This document shows positions 8,434 through 16,404 of a stretch of 64,000 nt of DNA, in pieces. Numbering within the stretch: the stretch's first letter is position 1; each line of letters starts with the position of its first letter. The notes below the pieces were generated by a model. The model was given only the letters and a program-made list of their open reading frames with translations. It was not told the origin of the DNA and made no database searches. The stretch is taken from positions 9,878-73,877 of the forward strand of contig CAYYGM010000004.1 in the NCBI GenBank assembly GCA_964471555.1, read 5' to 3'. The position numbers and the translations under genes were made by a program. The DNA is from JADLFV01 sp964471555 (lineage in GTDB: Bacteria > Planctomycetota > Phycisphaerae > Phycisphaerales > Phycisphaeraceae).

Positions 8434-9590
8434 TATCCTCAGAAGTCCTCATCTTCGGCGGCGGCGTCGCCGGCATGTGGCTGCTCGATGAACTGCATCG
8501 GGCGGGTTTCGGCGCGCTGTTGCTGGAGCGCTTCGCGCTGGGCCAGGGACAGACCGTCGCCTGCCAGGGCATCATCCACGGGGGACTGAAGTACACCCTG
8601 CACGGCCATCTGACCGGCTCAGCCCGGGCGATCCGTGACGCACCCGGACGATGGCGCGATTCGCTGGAAGGCCGCAGCAAGCCGGATCTGACGCACACCA
8701 CCGTGCTGGCGGACTTCTGTCACCTGTGGCGCACGAGCACACTCAAGTCCATCGTGGGCGCCATCGGCGCCAAGCGCGGCCTGCGCATCGCCCCCCGCAA
8801 GGTGGAGAAAGACAGCCGGCCCGCACCGTTGCTCCAGTGCCCCGGTGAGGTGATGCGACTCGATGAGCAGGTGATCGATCCCGTGTCGCTGCTGGCGGAC
8901 CTGGCGGCGCAGCATCAAACGCGCATCGCCCGCTATGAGTCGGTGACGTTCGAGCAAGGTGCGGTGGTCATCGATCAGAAGTGGACCGTTCATCCGCAGA
9001 CCATCGTGCTGACCGCCGGTGCGGGCAATGCGGAGTTGCGGGCGGCGTTGGGGCTCGACCCGCAGATCATGCAACGTCGGCCTTTGCACATGGTGATGTT
9101 ACGCGGCGACAACCTGCCAAGGCTGTGCGGCCACTGCGTTGATGGCAAAGCCACGCGGGTGACGATCACCAGTCACAACGCCAGCGATGGGGGGGGTGGG
9201 GTGGTCTGGCAACTGGGCGGGCAGATCGCCGAGCGCGGCGTCAACATGTCGTCGGCCGAGTTGATTCGTTTTGCCCAGGCTGAATTGCAGCACGTGCTGC
9301 CGGGATTTGATCTTTCGGGGTGCCGCTGGGCGACGTATTGTGTGGATCGTGCGGAGGCCAAGACGCCGGGTCTGCTGCGGCCGGAGGAGGCGACGGCGGA
9401 TCGAGAGGGGAGTGTCATCACCGCCTGGCCCACCAAGCTGGCGATGGCGCCGCATCTGGCCGGTAAGATCATGGCGTTGTTGCCGCCGGCGAAAGGGCTG
9501 GTCGAGTTGGCCTGGCCGGACGACATGGCCCGGCCGCGCGTGGCGCTGCCGCCGTGGGAGACTGCCGCATCATGGACCGCCGACCACTAG
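8391..9590 (+). CDS. FAD-dependent oxidoreductase (DAO/glycerol-3-phosphate dehydrogenase-like)
   Basis: 399 residues. The dinucleotide-binding motif is EVLIFGGGVAGMWLLDEL (about residues 18-35), with an acidic residue at the end of the second strand (LLLERF). The segment GQTVACQGIIHGGLKY resembles the FAD-binding turn of DAO-family enzymes. No internal start codon lies between the ATG at 8391 and the G-x-G-x-x-G motif, so the protein must begin with the residues encoded by the intergenic repeat (MTFETNNHQPTTNN). Substrate is unknown. The next gene, an aldo/keto reductase, overlaps its 3' end by 19 bases, suggesting that both act in one pathway. Confidence 0.88.
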   Translation: MTFETNNHQPTTNNLSSEVLIFGGGVAGMWLLDELHRAGFGALLLERFALGQGQTVACQGIIHGGLKYTLHGHLTGSARAIRDAPGRWRDSLEGRSKPDLTHTTVLADFCHLWRTSTLKSIVGAIGAKRGLRIAPRKVEKDSRPAPLLQCPGEVMRLDEQVIDPVSLLADLAAQHQTRIARYESVTFEQGAVVIDQKWTVHPQTIVLTAGAGNAELRAALGLDPQIMQRRPLHMVMLRGDNLPRLCGHCVDGKATRVTITSHNASDGGGGVVWQLGGQIAERGVNMSSAELIRFAQAELQHVLPGFDLSGCRWATYCVDRAEAKTPGLLRPEEATADREGSVITAWPTKLAMAPHLAGKIMALLPPAKGLVELAWPDDMARPRVALPPWETAASWTADH

Positions 9591-10342
9591 GCAAAAGCAA
9601 CCTGCTGGTGACGCCGCTGGGCTTCGGGGCCTTCAAGATCGGGCGCAACCTCGCCAGCAAATACCCCCGGAATTATGAATTGCCGGATGAAGCGGCTGCC
9701 CATCAGTTGCTCAACGACCTGCTCGACCTGGGCATCACCTACGTCGACACCGCCCCGGCCTACGGCCAAAGCGAGCAGCGCATCGGCGACGCCCTGCATC
9801 ATCGCCGCGCCGAGTTCACACTCTCGACCAAGGCCGGCGAAACGTTCGAGGACGGTAAATCCAACTATGACTTTTCCGGGGGCGCCATCACACGTAGTGC
9901 TGAGCGCAGTCTGCAGCGCCTGCGCACCGATCACATCGACCTGCTGCTGATCCACTCCGACGGCAACGACCTGCACATCCTGCAACAGACCAATGCGGTC
10001 GATGCCATGCACGCCCTGAAGCAGCGCGGCCTCACTCGCGCTATCGGTTTTTCCGGCAAAACCAGCGAAGGTTTCACCGCGGCGCTGGATTGGGCGGACG
10101 CCATCATGGTGGAGTTCAACCCCCGGAATGTCGAGCTTCTGCCGGTGATGCAACAGGCGCACGCTCGCGGCGTCGGCGTGATTGTAAAAAAAGCCCTGGC
10201 CAGCGGACATCTTCCCGCCGCCGAGTCGATCCGTTTCGTGCTCAGCCACGATTGCGTGGACAGCGTGGTGGTGGGGGGATTGAATCTGGAGCACATGCGA
10301 TGTAACTGTGAGGTCGCAGCGTCGATGTCAAGGAAAAAGTGA
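9572..10342 (+). CDS. Aldo/keto reductase
   Basis: 256 residues from the ATG at 9572 (MDRRPLGKS). The AKR catalytic tetrad can be seen: Asp and Tyr in YVDTAPAYGQSE, Lys in TLSTKAGE, and His in DLLLIHSDG. The NADPH-binding end of the barrel contains VKKALASGHL and VVVGGLNLEH. It is shorter than many AKRs (about 300), with a compact C-terminal end. It overlaps the FAD oxidoreductase by 19 bases, so it is translationally linked to it. The last codons run directly into the AAAGTGAAAAGTG repeat. Confidence 0.92.
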   Translation: MDRRPLGKSNLLVTPLGFGAFKIGRNLASKYPRNYELPDEAAAHQLLNDLLDLGITYVDTAPAYGQSEQRIGDALHHRRAEFTLSTKAGETFEDGKSNYDFSGGAITRSAERSLQRLRTDHIDLLLIHSDGNDLHILQQTNAVDAMHALKQRGLTRAIGFSGKTSEGFTAALDWADAIMVEFNPRNVELLPVMQQAHARGVGVIVKKALASGHLPAAESIRFVLSHDCVDSVVVGGLNLEHMRCNCEVAASMSRKK

Positions 10343-10433
10343 AAAGTGCAAAGTGAAAAGTGAAAATATTTGCCAAGTGCGTTCGCATTTATCGGGTCTT
10401 GTTTTCACTTTCCACTTTGCACTTTTCACTTTC
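10339..10433. repeat. Palindromic repeat, AAAGTGAAAAGTG word family
   Basis: The left arm (10339-10366) iterates gtgaaaagtg and gcaaagtgaaaag. The right arm (10401-10433) is its complement, ttttcactttccacttt and gcacttttcactttc. Between them are 34 unrelated bases. The arm begins within the stop codon region of the aldo/keto reductase gene. The same ttttcacttttcactttcc word occurs at about 37822-37842. Confidence 0.85.
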
Positions 10434-10448
10434 AGCACCGCCAGTCGC

Positions 10449-10457
10449 TGGTATAAT
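10449..10457 (+). promoter_or_regulatory. Extended -10 promoter (TGGTATAAT)
   Basis: A perfect TATAAT at 10452-10457 is preceded by TGG, giving the TGn extended -10 form that can work with a weak -35. No good -35 is visible at the usual distance. It would start transcription near 10463-10466, at the 5' edge of the structured RNA candidate, and no protein gene starts nearby. Confidence 0.6.
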
Positions 10458-10462
10458 GATCT

Positions 10463-10693
10463 TGACAAGTGAAGACGCCCCGCGGCGGCGAGCAGACCTG
10501 CTGTTATTTGCTCGAACCTAAATCAACCCCAAGGGAGCGTGGACCGGGCGCGATGGTCAAGCCTCCATCGAGTGGAAGACCGGGACGACCTGGCATCGCA
10601 CCCACCTGCATTGGGGTTTGAGCAAATCCGGGTCCGCCACGTGCTGCCGGGTGATCGAACTTTCAAAAGGTCCGTCTTGGCGGGCCTTTTTTT
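10463..10693 (+). ncRNA. Candidate structured non-coding RNA (about 230 nt), 6S-like in size and shape
   Basis: The region between an extended -10 promoter and a strong intrinsic terminator contains no convincing reading frame but folds into a long hairpin. A 13-bp helix pairs 10506-10518 (atttgctcgaacc) with 10615-10627 (ggtttgagcaaat, one G-U). An outer helix pairs cggcgagca (about 10486-10496) with tgctgccg (about 10642-10649), and gacc/ggtc sits between them. An inner cgatgg/ccatcg hairpin is at 10551-10570. A long closed rod of about 165 nt with internal loops is reminiscent of 6S RNA, but I cannot confirm a family. Alternatives: cysE leader with attenuation (cysE starts 64 bases after the terminator) or a novel sRNA. 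Confidence 0.5.
10665..10693 (+). terminator. Intrinsic terminator of the candidate ncRNA
   Basis: A 10-bp stem aaaaggtccg / cgggcctttt (one U-G pair) with a 6-base loop tcttgg, followed by a continuous T run (10687-10693). It ends transcription from the promoter at 10449-10457, before the cysE start at 10757. Confidence 0.85.
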
Positions 10694-10756
10694 GTTGCGC
10701 CCGTTTTCTGCCGCGGCTGCTCCACTTCCGTGGCGCGTCCCGTATATCATGATTCC

Positions 10757-11719
10757 ATGGCCACACCCCACGTTCCAAAACCTCCGATCGCGCAACTGAC
10801 CGCCCAGGTCATCGAAAGCTATCGCAACGAGCCGGGCACCAGCCACCTCGAAGCCACCTTCCTGCCCAGCCGGGCCAAGGTCATCGAGGCCATCGAGGTG
10901 CTGCGCCGCATTATTTTCCCCGGCTTCTTCGAGGAACAGCGCATCACCAGCGCCAACGTCCAGCAGCGCACGACCGACCTGATGCGGCAACTGCACGATC
11001 TCCTGTACGAGCAGATCCACCAGACCCTGCGCTACGAATTGAACCGCACCGAGGGCAAGGGCAAAGGCGACGACTGCGAAAACTGCGGGCAGCAGGCGGC
11101 CGACCTGGCATTGGCCTTCCTGTCCACCATCCCGCAACTGCGGCACAAGCTGGCGCTCGACGTGCAGGCGGCCTTCGAGGGTGACCCGGCCTCGGTCAGC
11201 ACCGATGAGACGATCTTCTGCTATCCCGGCGTCGATGCCATCTTCATCTACCGGGCCGCCCACGAACTGTTCCGCCTCGAGGTGCCGCTGCTGCCGCGCA
11301 TCATGAGCGAGTACGCTCACAACGAGACCGGCATCGACATCCACCCCGGTGCCACCATCGGCGACTCGTTCTTCATCGACCACGGCACCGGCGTCGTTAT
11401 CGGCGAAACCTGCGTCATCGGCGACCGCGTCAAGATCTACCAGGGCGTGACGCTCGGTGCACTGTCGACCAAGGGCGGCCAGGCCTGGCGGGGCAAGAAG
11501 CGCCATCCCACCATCGAGGACGACGTGACCATCTACGGCGGAGCCATCATCCTCGGCGGCGAAACTGTCATCCACGAAGGCGCCACCATCGGCGGCTCGC
11601 TGTTCATCACCCAGTCCGTCCCTGCCGGGCACTACGTGACGATGAAGGATCCGGAGTTGAAACTGCGTCCGCCCAAGAAAAACTGGCGTCCCCGTTCGCA
11701 GAAAAAATCGACCGAATGA
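10757..11719 (+). CDS. cysE: Serine O-acetyltransferase
   Basis: 320 residues from the ATG at 10757 (MATPHVPKPP); a GTG at 10730 in frame is less likely. It makes O-acetylserine from serine and acetyl-CoA, the first committed step of cysteine synthesis. The N-terminal helical domain is longer than in E. coli CysE, as in the EpsC-like group. The C-terminal left-handed beta-helix contains hexapeptide repeats, with IHPGATIGDSFFIDHGTGVV holding the catalytic Asp/His region, then VIGETCVIGDRVKIYQGVTL. The C-terminal tail is lysine-rich (RPPKKNWRPRSQKK). It follows the candidate ncRNA and terminator, so it needs its own promoter or read-through. Confidence 0.95.
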   Translation: MATPHVPKPPIAQLTAQVIESYRNEPGTSHLEATFLPSRAKVIEAIEVLRRIIFPGFFEEQRITSANVQQRTTDLMRQLHDLLYEQIHQTLRYELNRTEGKGKGDDCENCGQQAADLALAFLSTIPQLRHKLALDVQAAFEGDPASVSTDETIFCYPGVDAIFIYRAAHELFRLEVPLLPRIMSEYAHNETGIDIHPGATIGDSFFIDHGTGVVIGETCVIGDRVKIYQGVTLGALSTKGGQAWRGKKRHPTIEDDVTIYGGAIILGGETVIHEGATIGGSLFITQSVPAGHYVTMKDPELKLRPPKKNWRPRSQKKSTE

Positions 11720-11751
11720 TCCACGGCGCTATGATTGAATAACAGGAAACC

Positions 11752-11925
11752 AACCGCAGAGACGCGGAGGACGCAGAGGAAGGCAGGGTAAAACACGTTT
11801 TGCCGCAAAAAGTCGCAAAAGACACAAATGTAGAACGCAATCATCAATCCATTTTGTGAATTCTGTGCCTTTTTGCGGCCACTGCTACTGTTGCCTTTCT
11901 CTGCGTCCTCCGCGTCTCTGCGGTT
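11752..11925. repeat. Outer palindrome, CCGCAGAGACGCGG word family, with a second element nested inside
   Basis: Arms 11752-11783 and 11894-11925 are inverted copies over 32 bases with one mismatch, built on aaccgcagagacgcgg and aggacgcagagg. The 110-base loop holds a second inverted-repeat element at 11802-11879. Confidence 0.92.
11802..11879. repeat. Inner palindrome, GCCGCAAAAAG word family (empty form of the GxxExxY element)
   Basis: The left arm starts gccgcaaaaagtcgcaaaag (11802-11821) followed by acaca. The right arm is tgtgcctttttgcggc (11864-11879). The spacer between the arms is only about 38 bases. The same arms, with gcgaattttg in place of gtgaattctg before the right arm, bracket the GxxExxY gene at 15956-16404. 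Confidence 0.85.
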
Positions 11926-11951
11926 CAAATTGTTTTGCATGAAAGCTGAAT

Positions 11952-12641
11952 GTGTCCTCCACGCTGGTCATCGATTTCGGTCAACCGATTCCGCTGTTTC
12001 CGCTGGGGCAGTGCGTGCTGCTGCCGCACGCGGCGGCACCGTTGCACATTTTTGAGCCGCGCTATCGAGCCATGACGCGCGATGCCCTCGACTCGCACGG
12101 GTTGATCGCCATGGCGGTGTTCGAGGGTGACGACTGGAAAGAAGATTACGAAGGTCGCCCCCCCGTGCGGCCGTGCGTGTGCATCGGGTACATCGTGCAG
12201 CATCATCAGTTGCCCGACGGCCGCTACAACCTGCTGCTGCAGGGAATCTGCCGGGCCCGCATCGAGCATGAGACGGAGCACGAGCCATACCGCACGGCTT
12301 ACCTGAAGCCTATTGAGCCGCGCGACACGCTGGAGATCGACCTGGATGAGCATCGTCAACGGCTGGAGGAGCTGTTCGAGGATGAGCACATCGGCAAGCT
12401 GGCGGTGATCGGCGCCATTCGCCGCTGGCTGAACGAGGAAATTCCCACCGTGGCCATGATCGACCTGGCGGCCATGGCCCTCTGCCGCGAGACCAATCAG
12501 CGTTACACCATGCTGGCCGAGGTCGATCCGGTGCGGCGGGCGGAGCGGCTCGTGCATCAGTTGCAGGAGCTTCGCCGCTGGATGACCGCCGCGGATCAGT
12601 TCGGGCCGGCGCTGTCGAAGGATGGGTTGTCGTTGAACTGA
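11952..12641 (+). CDS. LON peptidase substrate-binding domain protein
   Basis: 229 residues from a GTG at 11952. The N-terminal about 190 residues match the Lon N-terminal (LAN) domain: IPLFPLGQCVLLPHAAAPLHI is the typical P-L-F-P-L-x-x-x-L-x-P first strand, followed by IFEPRYRAM. There is no ATPase or protease domain, so it is a stand-alone LAN-domain protein of the kind found in many bacteria; its role is unknown but may be substrate binding. It lies between two palindromic repeats. Confidence 0.9.
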   Translation: MSSTLVIDFGQPIPLFPLGQCVLLPHAAAPLHIFEPRYRAMTRDALDSHGLIAMAVFEGDDWKEDYEGRPPVRPCVCIGYIVQHHQLPDGRYNLLLQGICRARIEHETEHEPYRTAYLKPIEPRDTLEIDLDEHRQRLEELFEDEHIGKLAVIGAIRRWLNEEIPTVAMIDLAAMALCRETNQRYTMLAEVDPVRRAERLVHQLQELRRWMTAADQFGPALSKDGLSLN

Positions 12642-12645
12642 GCAA

Positions 12646-12739
12646 GAAGCCACGAGCCACCAGCGACCAGCCACGAGGCAAAAACTTGAAGACAACAATC
12701 CTTTCCCTTATGGCCCGTGGCTCGTGGCTCGTGGCTTTT
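12646..12739. repeat. Palindromic repeat, GCCACGAGCCAC word family
   Basis: Left arm 12646-12685 iterates agccacgagcc and gaccagccacgagg. Right arm 12711-12739 iterates the complement, cccgtggctcgtggctcg. It fills the gap between the LAN-domain gene and the SDR gene. Confidence 0.85.
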
Positions 12740-12752
12740 CTACACTCTGACC

Positions 12753-13664
12753 ATGACAGAGCCGGCCCGTGACACGTTGATCGTCGGTTGCGGCTACCTG
12801 GGGCGTTGCCTGGCGTCTCGGCTGATCGAGCGCGGTTGCACTGTGTATGCAACGACCCGTTCGCCGGATAAGGCGCGGCAGTTGGCGGAACTGGGGGCCC
12901 GGCCGCTGCTGGTGCACGTGACGCAGCCGGTGACGCTGGCGGCTCTGCGCCCGGCGATCGAAGCGCCGGCCCTGGATGTGTTCTACATGGTGCCGCCCGG
13001 TCGGCCGGATCAATCGCCGACGCCGCGGCAGGTGGTGGTGGGCGGCGTGGCCCACGTGCTGCGTTCGCTGCGGGCCGGGCACGTGCGGCGGGCGGTGCTG
13101 GTGTCTTCCTCCGCGGTGTACGGGCAACGTGACGGGCAGTGCGTGGATGCGGACACGCCGGCTGAAGCGCACGATGAGCGAGCCAAACTGCTGTTGGAGG
13201 GCGAGAAGTTGTGGCTGGATGCGGGCGATGCCTATCACGTGCTGCGCCTGGCGGGGTTGTACGGGCCGGGCCGCGTGGTGGGGATGAAGGCGGTGCGGCA
13301 GGGGGCGCCGCTGCTGGGTGATCCGCAGGCGATGTTGAACCTGATCCACGTGGACGATGCAGCGGAACTGTTGCTGGCGATGTTGCGGGCGGAAGGGCCG
13401 GGACGTATCGAACTGGGTTGCGACGGGCAGCCCGTGCCGCGCCTCGAGTACTACCAGCACTTGGCCCAACTGATCCAGGCACCACCCCCGCAACTGCTGA
13501 CCGATGAGAAAATCATCGCGTTGCTCGGGGTGAATGCGGATCGCCTGCGACGAAGTTCCTCCAAGGCGCTGGACCCGGCGCGGACCTGCCAACGCACCGG
13601 CTGGTCGCCGCGCTATGTGGATTACCGTGCGGGACTGGCGGCTGTGTTACACTCCCCGGCCTGA
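12753..13664 (+). CDS. Atypical extended SDR (NAD(P)-binding sugar-epimerase-like)
   Basis: 303 residues from the ATG at 12753. The Rossmann motif is LIVGCGYLGRCLASRL near the N-terminus. The SSSAVYGQRDG segment corresponds to the conserved catalytic Ser/Thr strand of extended SDRs. At the place of the Y-x-x-x-K active site the protein reads DERAK, so the catalytic Tyr appears to be Asp. It therefore resembles atypical SDRs such as YeeZ-like proteins and may bind rather than reduce a nucleotide sugar. The stop overlaps the start of the helicase gene (TGATG). Confidence 0.85.
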   Translation: MTEPARDTLIVGCGYLGRCLASRLIERGCTVYATTRSPDKARQLAELGARPLLVHVTQPVTLAALRPAIEAPALDVFYMVPPGRPDQSPTPRQVVVGGVAHVLRSLRAGHVRRAVLVSSSAVYGQRDGQCVDADTPAEAHDERAKLLLEGEKLWLDAGDAYHVLRLAGLYGPGRVVGMKAVRQGAPLLGDPQAMLNLIHVDDAAELLLAMLRAEGPGRIELGCDGQPVPRLEYYQHLAQLIQAPPPQLLTDEKIIALLGVNADRLRRSSSKALDPARTCQRTGWSPRYVDYRAGLAAVLHSPA

Positions 13665-15952
13665 TGAGTGAACCGACGATGCAAAGTGCGCTGCTGGATG
13701 GCCTGACCGAACCGCAACGTGAGGCGGTCAGTTACGTGGATGGACCGTTGCTGGTGCTGGCGGGGCCCGGCTCGGGCAAGACACGGGTGATCACCCGCCG
13801 CGTGGCGTATCTGGTGCGCGAGGTGGGCATCGCCCCCTGGCAGGTGCTGGCCATCACCTTCACCAACAAGGCGGCCGGCGAAATGCAGGCCCGCGTGGCG
13901 GAACTGGTCAGCCAGCGCCAGGCCAGGGCTTTGACACTATGTACGTTCCACAGCCTGTGCGCACGTTTGCTGCGCCAGCACGCGCAGTTGCTGGGTTTTC
14001 CGCCGGGCTTTTCCATCTACGACAGCGACGACCAGAAGCGGGCGGTCAAGCAGGCGTTGGAAGACCTGGAGATTTCCGCCAGCAACTTCTCGCCGGCCAA
14101 CGTGCTGTCCTCGATCAGCAAGGCCAAGAATGAACTGGTCGATGCCGATGCCTACCGCCAGTCCGCGGACAACTTCTACAGCAAGACCGTGGCCAAGGTG
14201 TATGCCAAATACACCGACATCCTGCATCGCAACGCGGCCATGGATTTCGATGACCTGTTGCTCTACCTCGTTCAACTCTTCCGGGGGCATCCGCAAACCT
14301 TGCGCGAGTTGCAGGACCGTTATCAGTACGTGCTGATCGACGAATATCAGGACACCAACCACGCCCAGTTCCTGATTGCCGCGGCTCTGGCCCAGCGTCA
14401 TCAGAACCTCTGCGCCACCGGCGACCCCGATCAATCCATCTACGGCTGGCGCGGGGCGAATATCCGCAATATCCTCGAGTTCGAGCAGCAATTTCCGGGG
14501 GCCAAGGTGGTGCGCCTGGAGCAGAATTACCGCTCGACCGGCCACATCCTGGCCGCGGCCGACGCCTTGATCCGCCACAACACCGCCCGCAAGCACAAGG
14601 AGCTTTTCACCGAGGCTGGGGATGGCGCCCGCGTGCGCTGCGTCACCTGCTTCGATGAGCGCGATGAGGCTGAATCGGCTGTGGAGTTCATGCAGAAGGT
14701 GCACGATGAGCAGAACATCGCCTGGTCGGGCATGGCGGTGTTCTATCGCATGAACAGTTTGAGTCGTGTGATGGAAGACGCCCTGCGCAACGCGGGGATT
14801 CCCTATCAGATCGCACGCGGCACCGCGTTCTACGAACGGGCGGAGATCCGCAACGTGGTGGCTTACCTGCGGGCCATCGTCAACCCGGCCGACGAAGTGG
14901 CGCTGCTGCGCATCATCAACATGCCCACTCGCGGCATCGGCGATCGCTCCATCGAAGCGGTGCAGGCTTTTGCAATTGCCAATCACATGACCTTCGACCA
15001 GGTCATCACCGATCCCCGCCGCGTGACATCGCTTTCAACCCGGGCCCAGAACACCATCGCCGCCTTCGCGGCCATGCTGCGCAAGTGGCGACAGACCGCG
15101 GGTTTTGAAGGTGATACGCCGCAACTTCCGCAGGATCAGCCCGGCCTGCGCCTGTTCGTCGAAGATGTCATCCGCCAGTCCGGCCTGCACGATGCGTACC
15201 TCAACGACAAGTCCGATCCCGACCAGGAACGCCTGGCTAACCTCGGCGAATTCGTCACCTTCACCCAGCAGTTCGAGGACGACCTGGAGTTCAACCGCGA
15301 GGACGACGATGCTGATCAACCGCTGCCGCTGCGCGACAAGCTGCTGGCCATGCTCGAACAGATCAGCCTGGTCAGTGACGTGGACAACGTCAATTCCGAT
15401 TCCGGCGCCGTGACGCTGATGACGCTGCATGCCGCCAAGGGCCTGGAGTTTCCGGTGGTGACGATTCTCGGCCTGGAAGACGGTCTGCTGCCGCACCAGC
15501 GGGCGGGTGAATCCGCACGCCCCGGCGATGCTTTGGAAGAAGAACGCCGGTTATGTTTTGTCGGCATCACGCGGGCTATGCGCTACCTGACGCTCTCACA
15601 CGCCATCCAGCGCACCATCTTCGGCCGCACCATGTCCGCCATCGCTTCCCCCTTCCTGCGCGAACTGCCCGAAGAGCACCTGGAGCAGATCAGTCACTCG
15701 GCTGACGACGATGAGGACGACCACGTGCTGGGCGAAAGCCTGCTGCAACGCCGCCAGGCCCGTGGTCTGGCCAGCGAATATCCCATCGGCTGCTACGTGC
15801 GTCACAATGAGTTCGGGCTGGGCGTGGTGGAGTCGATCTCCGCGGAAGGGGCGCACACCCGTTGCCGCGTCCGCTTCCTGCAGGTCGGCCGCAAGACGCT
15901 GATCCTGCAATACGCCAGGCTGGAGAGGGTGGATCCGGATGATGAGTTCTGA
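13664..15952 (+). CDS. UvrD/PcrA-type ATP-dependent DNA helicase
   Basis: 762 residues, typical for the SF1A UvrD/PcrA/Rep family. Motifs in order: Q motif LTEPQREAV; Walker A AGPGSGKTRVITRR; Ia TFTNKAAGEM; Walker B/II LIDEYQDTN; III GDPDQSIYGWRGA; IV RLEQNYRS; V TLMTLHAAKGLEFPVV; VI EEERRLCFVGITRA. The last 60 residues (GCYVRHNEFGLGVVESI) look like the Tudor-like UvrD C-terminal domain that contacts RNA polymerase. It acts in nucleotide excision repair or replication restart. The start overlaps the SDR gene stop. The GxxExxY element begins four bases after the stop codon. Confidence 0.97.
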   Translation: MSEPTMQSALLDGLTEPQREAVSYVDGPLLVLAGPGSGKTRVITRRVAYLVREVGIAPWQVLAITFTNKAAGEMQARVAELVSQRQARALTLCTFHSLCARLLRQHAQLLGFPPGFSIYDSDDQKRAVKQALEDLEISASNFSPANVLSSISKAKNELVDADAYRQSADNFYSKTVAKVYAKYTDILHRNAAMDFDDLLLYLVQLFRGHPQTLRELQDRYQYVLIDEYQDTNHAQFLIAAALAQRHQNLCATGDPDQSIYGWRGANIRNILEFEQQFPGAKVVRLEQNYRSTGHILAAADALIRHNTARKHKELFTEAGDGARVRCVTCFDERDEAESAVEFMQKVHDEQNIAWSGMAVFYRMNSLSRVMEDALRNAGIPYQIARGTAFYERAEIRNVVAYLRAIVNPADEVALLRIINMPTRGIGDRSIEAVQAFAIANHMTFDQVITDPRRVTSLSTRAQNTIAAFAAMLRKWRQTAGFEGDTPQLPQDQPGLRLFVEDVIRQSGLHDAYLNDKSDPDQERLANLGEFVTFTQQFEDDLEFNREDDDADQPLPLRDKLLAMLEQISLVSDVDNVNSDSGAVTLMTLHAAKGLEFPVVTILGLEDGLLPHQRAGESARPGDALEEERRLCFVGITRAMRYLTLSHAIQRTIFGRTMSAIASPFLRELPEEHLEQISHSADDDEDDHVLGESLLQRRQARGLASEYPIGCYVRHNEFGLGVVESISAEGAHTRCRVRFLQVGRKTLILQYARLERVDPDDEF

Positions 15953-15955
15953 GTA

Positions 15956-16404
15956 GCCGCAAAAAGGCGCAAAAAGCACAAGAAGGGGGTCGACATGGAT
16001 GAAGACATTTTCGCCTTGTGTGATCAGGTTCGTGAAACAGCATTTGCCCTGCACAAATACTTGCGGCATGGCCATTTGGAAAAGGTCTATGAAAATGGGC
16101 TGGCACACCGTCTGCGAAAGATGGGTATGATCGTCGAGCCACAAAAGCCGTTGCGAGTTCTCGACGAGGATCGTACGGTGTTGGGTGAATATTATGCTGA
16201 TCTTTTCATTAATGATTGCCTGTTGGTCGAGTTGAAGGCATGCAGTACATTGAAAGACGAGCATACCGCACAATTGTTGGGATACATGCGTGCTTGCCGA
16301 ATTGAGCATGGCCTGCTAATCAATTTCGGCAGTTCGAAATTGCAGATTCGTAAGTTTGCCCTGACGGCAGTTTGATCATTGCGAATTTTGTGCCTTTTTG
16401 CGGC
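15956..16404. repeat. Inverted GCCGCAAAAAGG arms bracketing the GxxExxY gene
   Basis: Left arm 15956-15980 (gccgcaaaaaggcgcaaaaa then gcaca) and right arm 16389-16404 (tgtgcctttttgcggc) are inverted. They match the arms of the gene-free element at 11802-11879, including the flanking gaatt before the right arm. The element begins 4 bases after uvrD and ends 8 bases before trpF, so the gene plus arms accounts for the entire uvrD-trpF gap. Confidence 0.85.
15995..16375 (+). CDS. GxxExxY protein (PD-(D/E)xK nuclease-like, PDDEXK_3 group)
   Basis: 126 residues, ATG at 15995 after an AGAAGGGGG ribosome binding site. The naming motif G-x-x-E-x-x-Y is GHLEKVY (residues 26-32). A nuclease-like core follows: Asp69 in EYYADLFI and E79-x-K81 in LLVELKA, matching the D...ExK pattern of PD-(D/E)xK enzymes; AQLLGYMRA and GLLINFGSSKLQIRKF complete the family signature. 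The function of the family is not established. The gene is visibly AT-richer than uvrD and trpF on either side and is enclosed by inverted repeat arms also found elsewhere in the window, suggesting acquisition as a cassette. Confidence 0.93.
   Translation: MDEDIFALCDQVRETAFALHKYLRHGHLEKVYENGLAHRLRKMGMIVEPQKPLRVLDEDRTVLGEYYADLFINDCLLVELKACSTLKDEHTAQLLGYMRACRIEHGLLINFGSSKLQIRKFALTAV

Noticed and set aside
10531..10556. A stretch resembling the T-box sequence (AGGG...GTGGACCG) upstream of cysE
   Set aside because: It lies more than 100 bases before the terminator with no antiterminator arrangement or specifier stem, so it is not a credible T-box leader.
10523..11632. A long minus-strand open frame opposite cysE
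   Set aside because: It mirrors the cysE coding strand and crosses the ncRNA candidate; it has no recognisable domain.
12310..13485. Long Pro/Ala/Arg-rich minus-strand frame opposite the SDR gene
   Set aside because: Its composition is that of a GC-rich shadow frame with no domain, and the opposite strand encodes an SDR.
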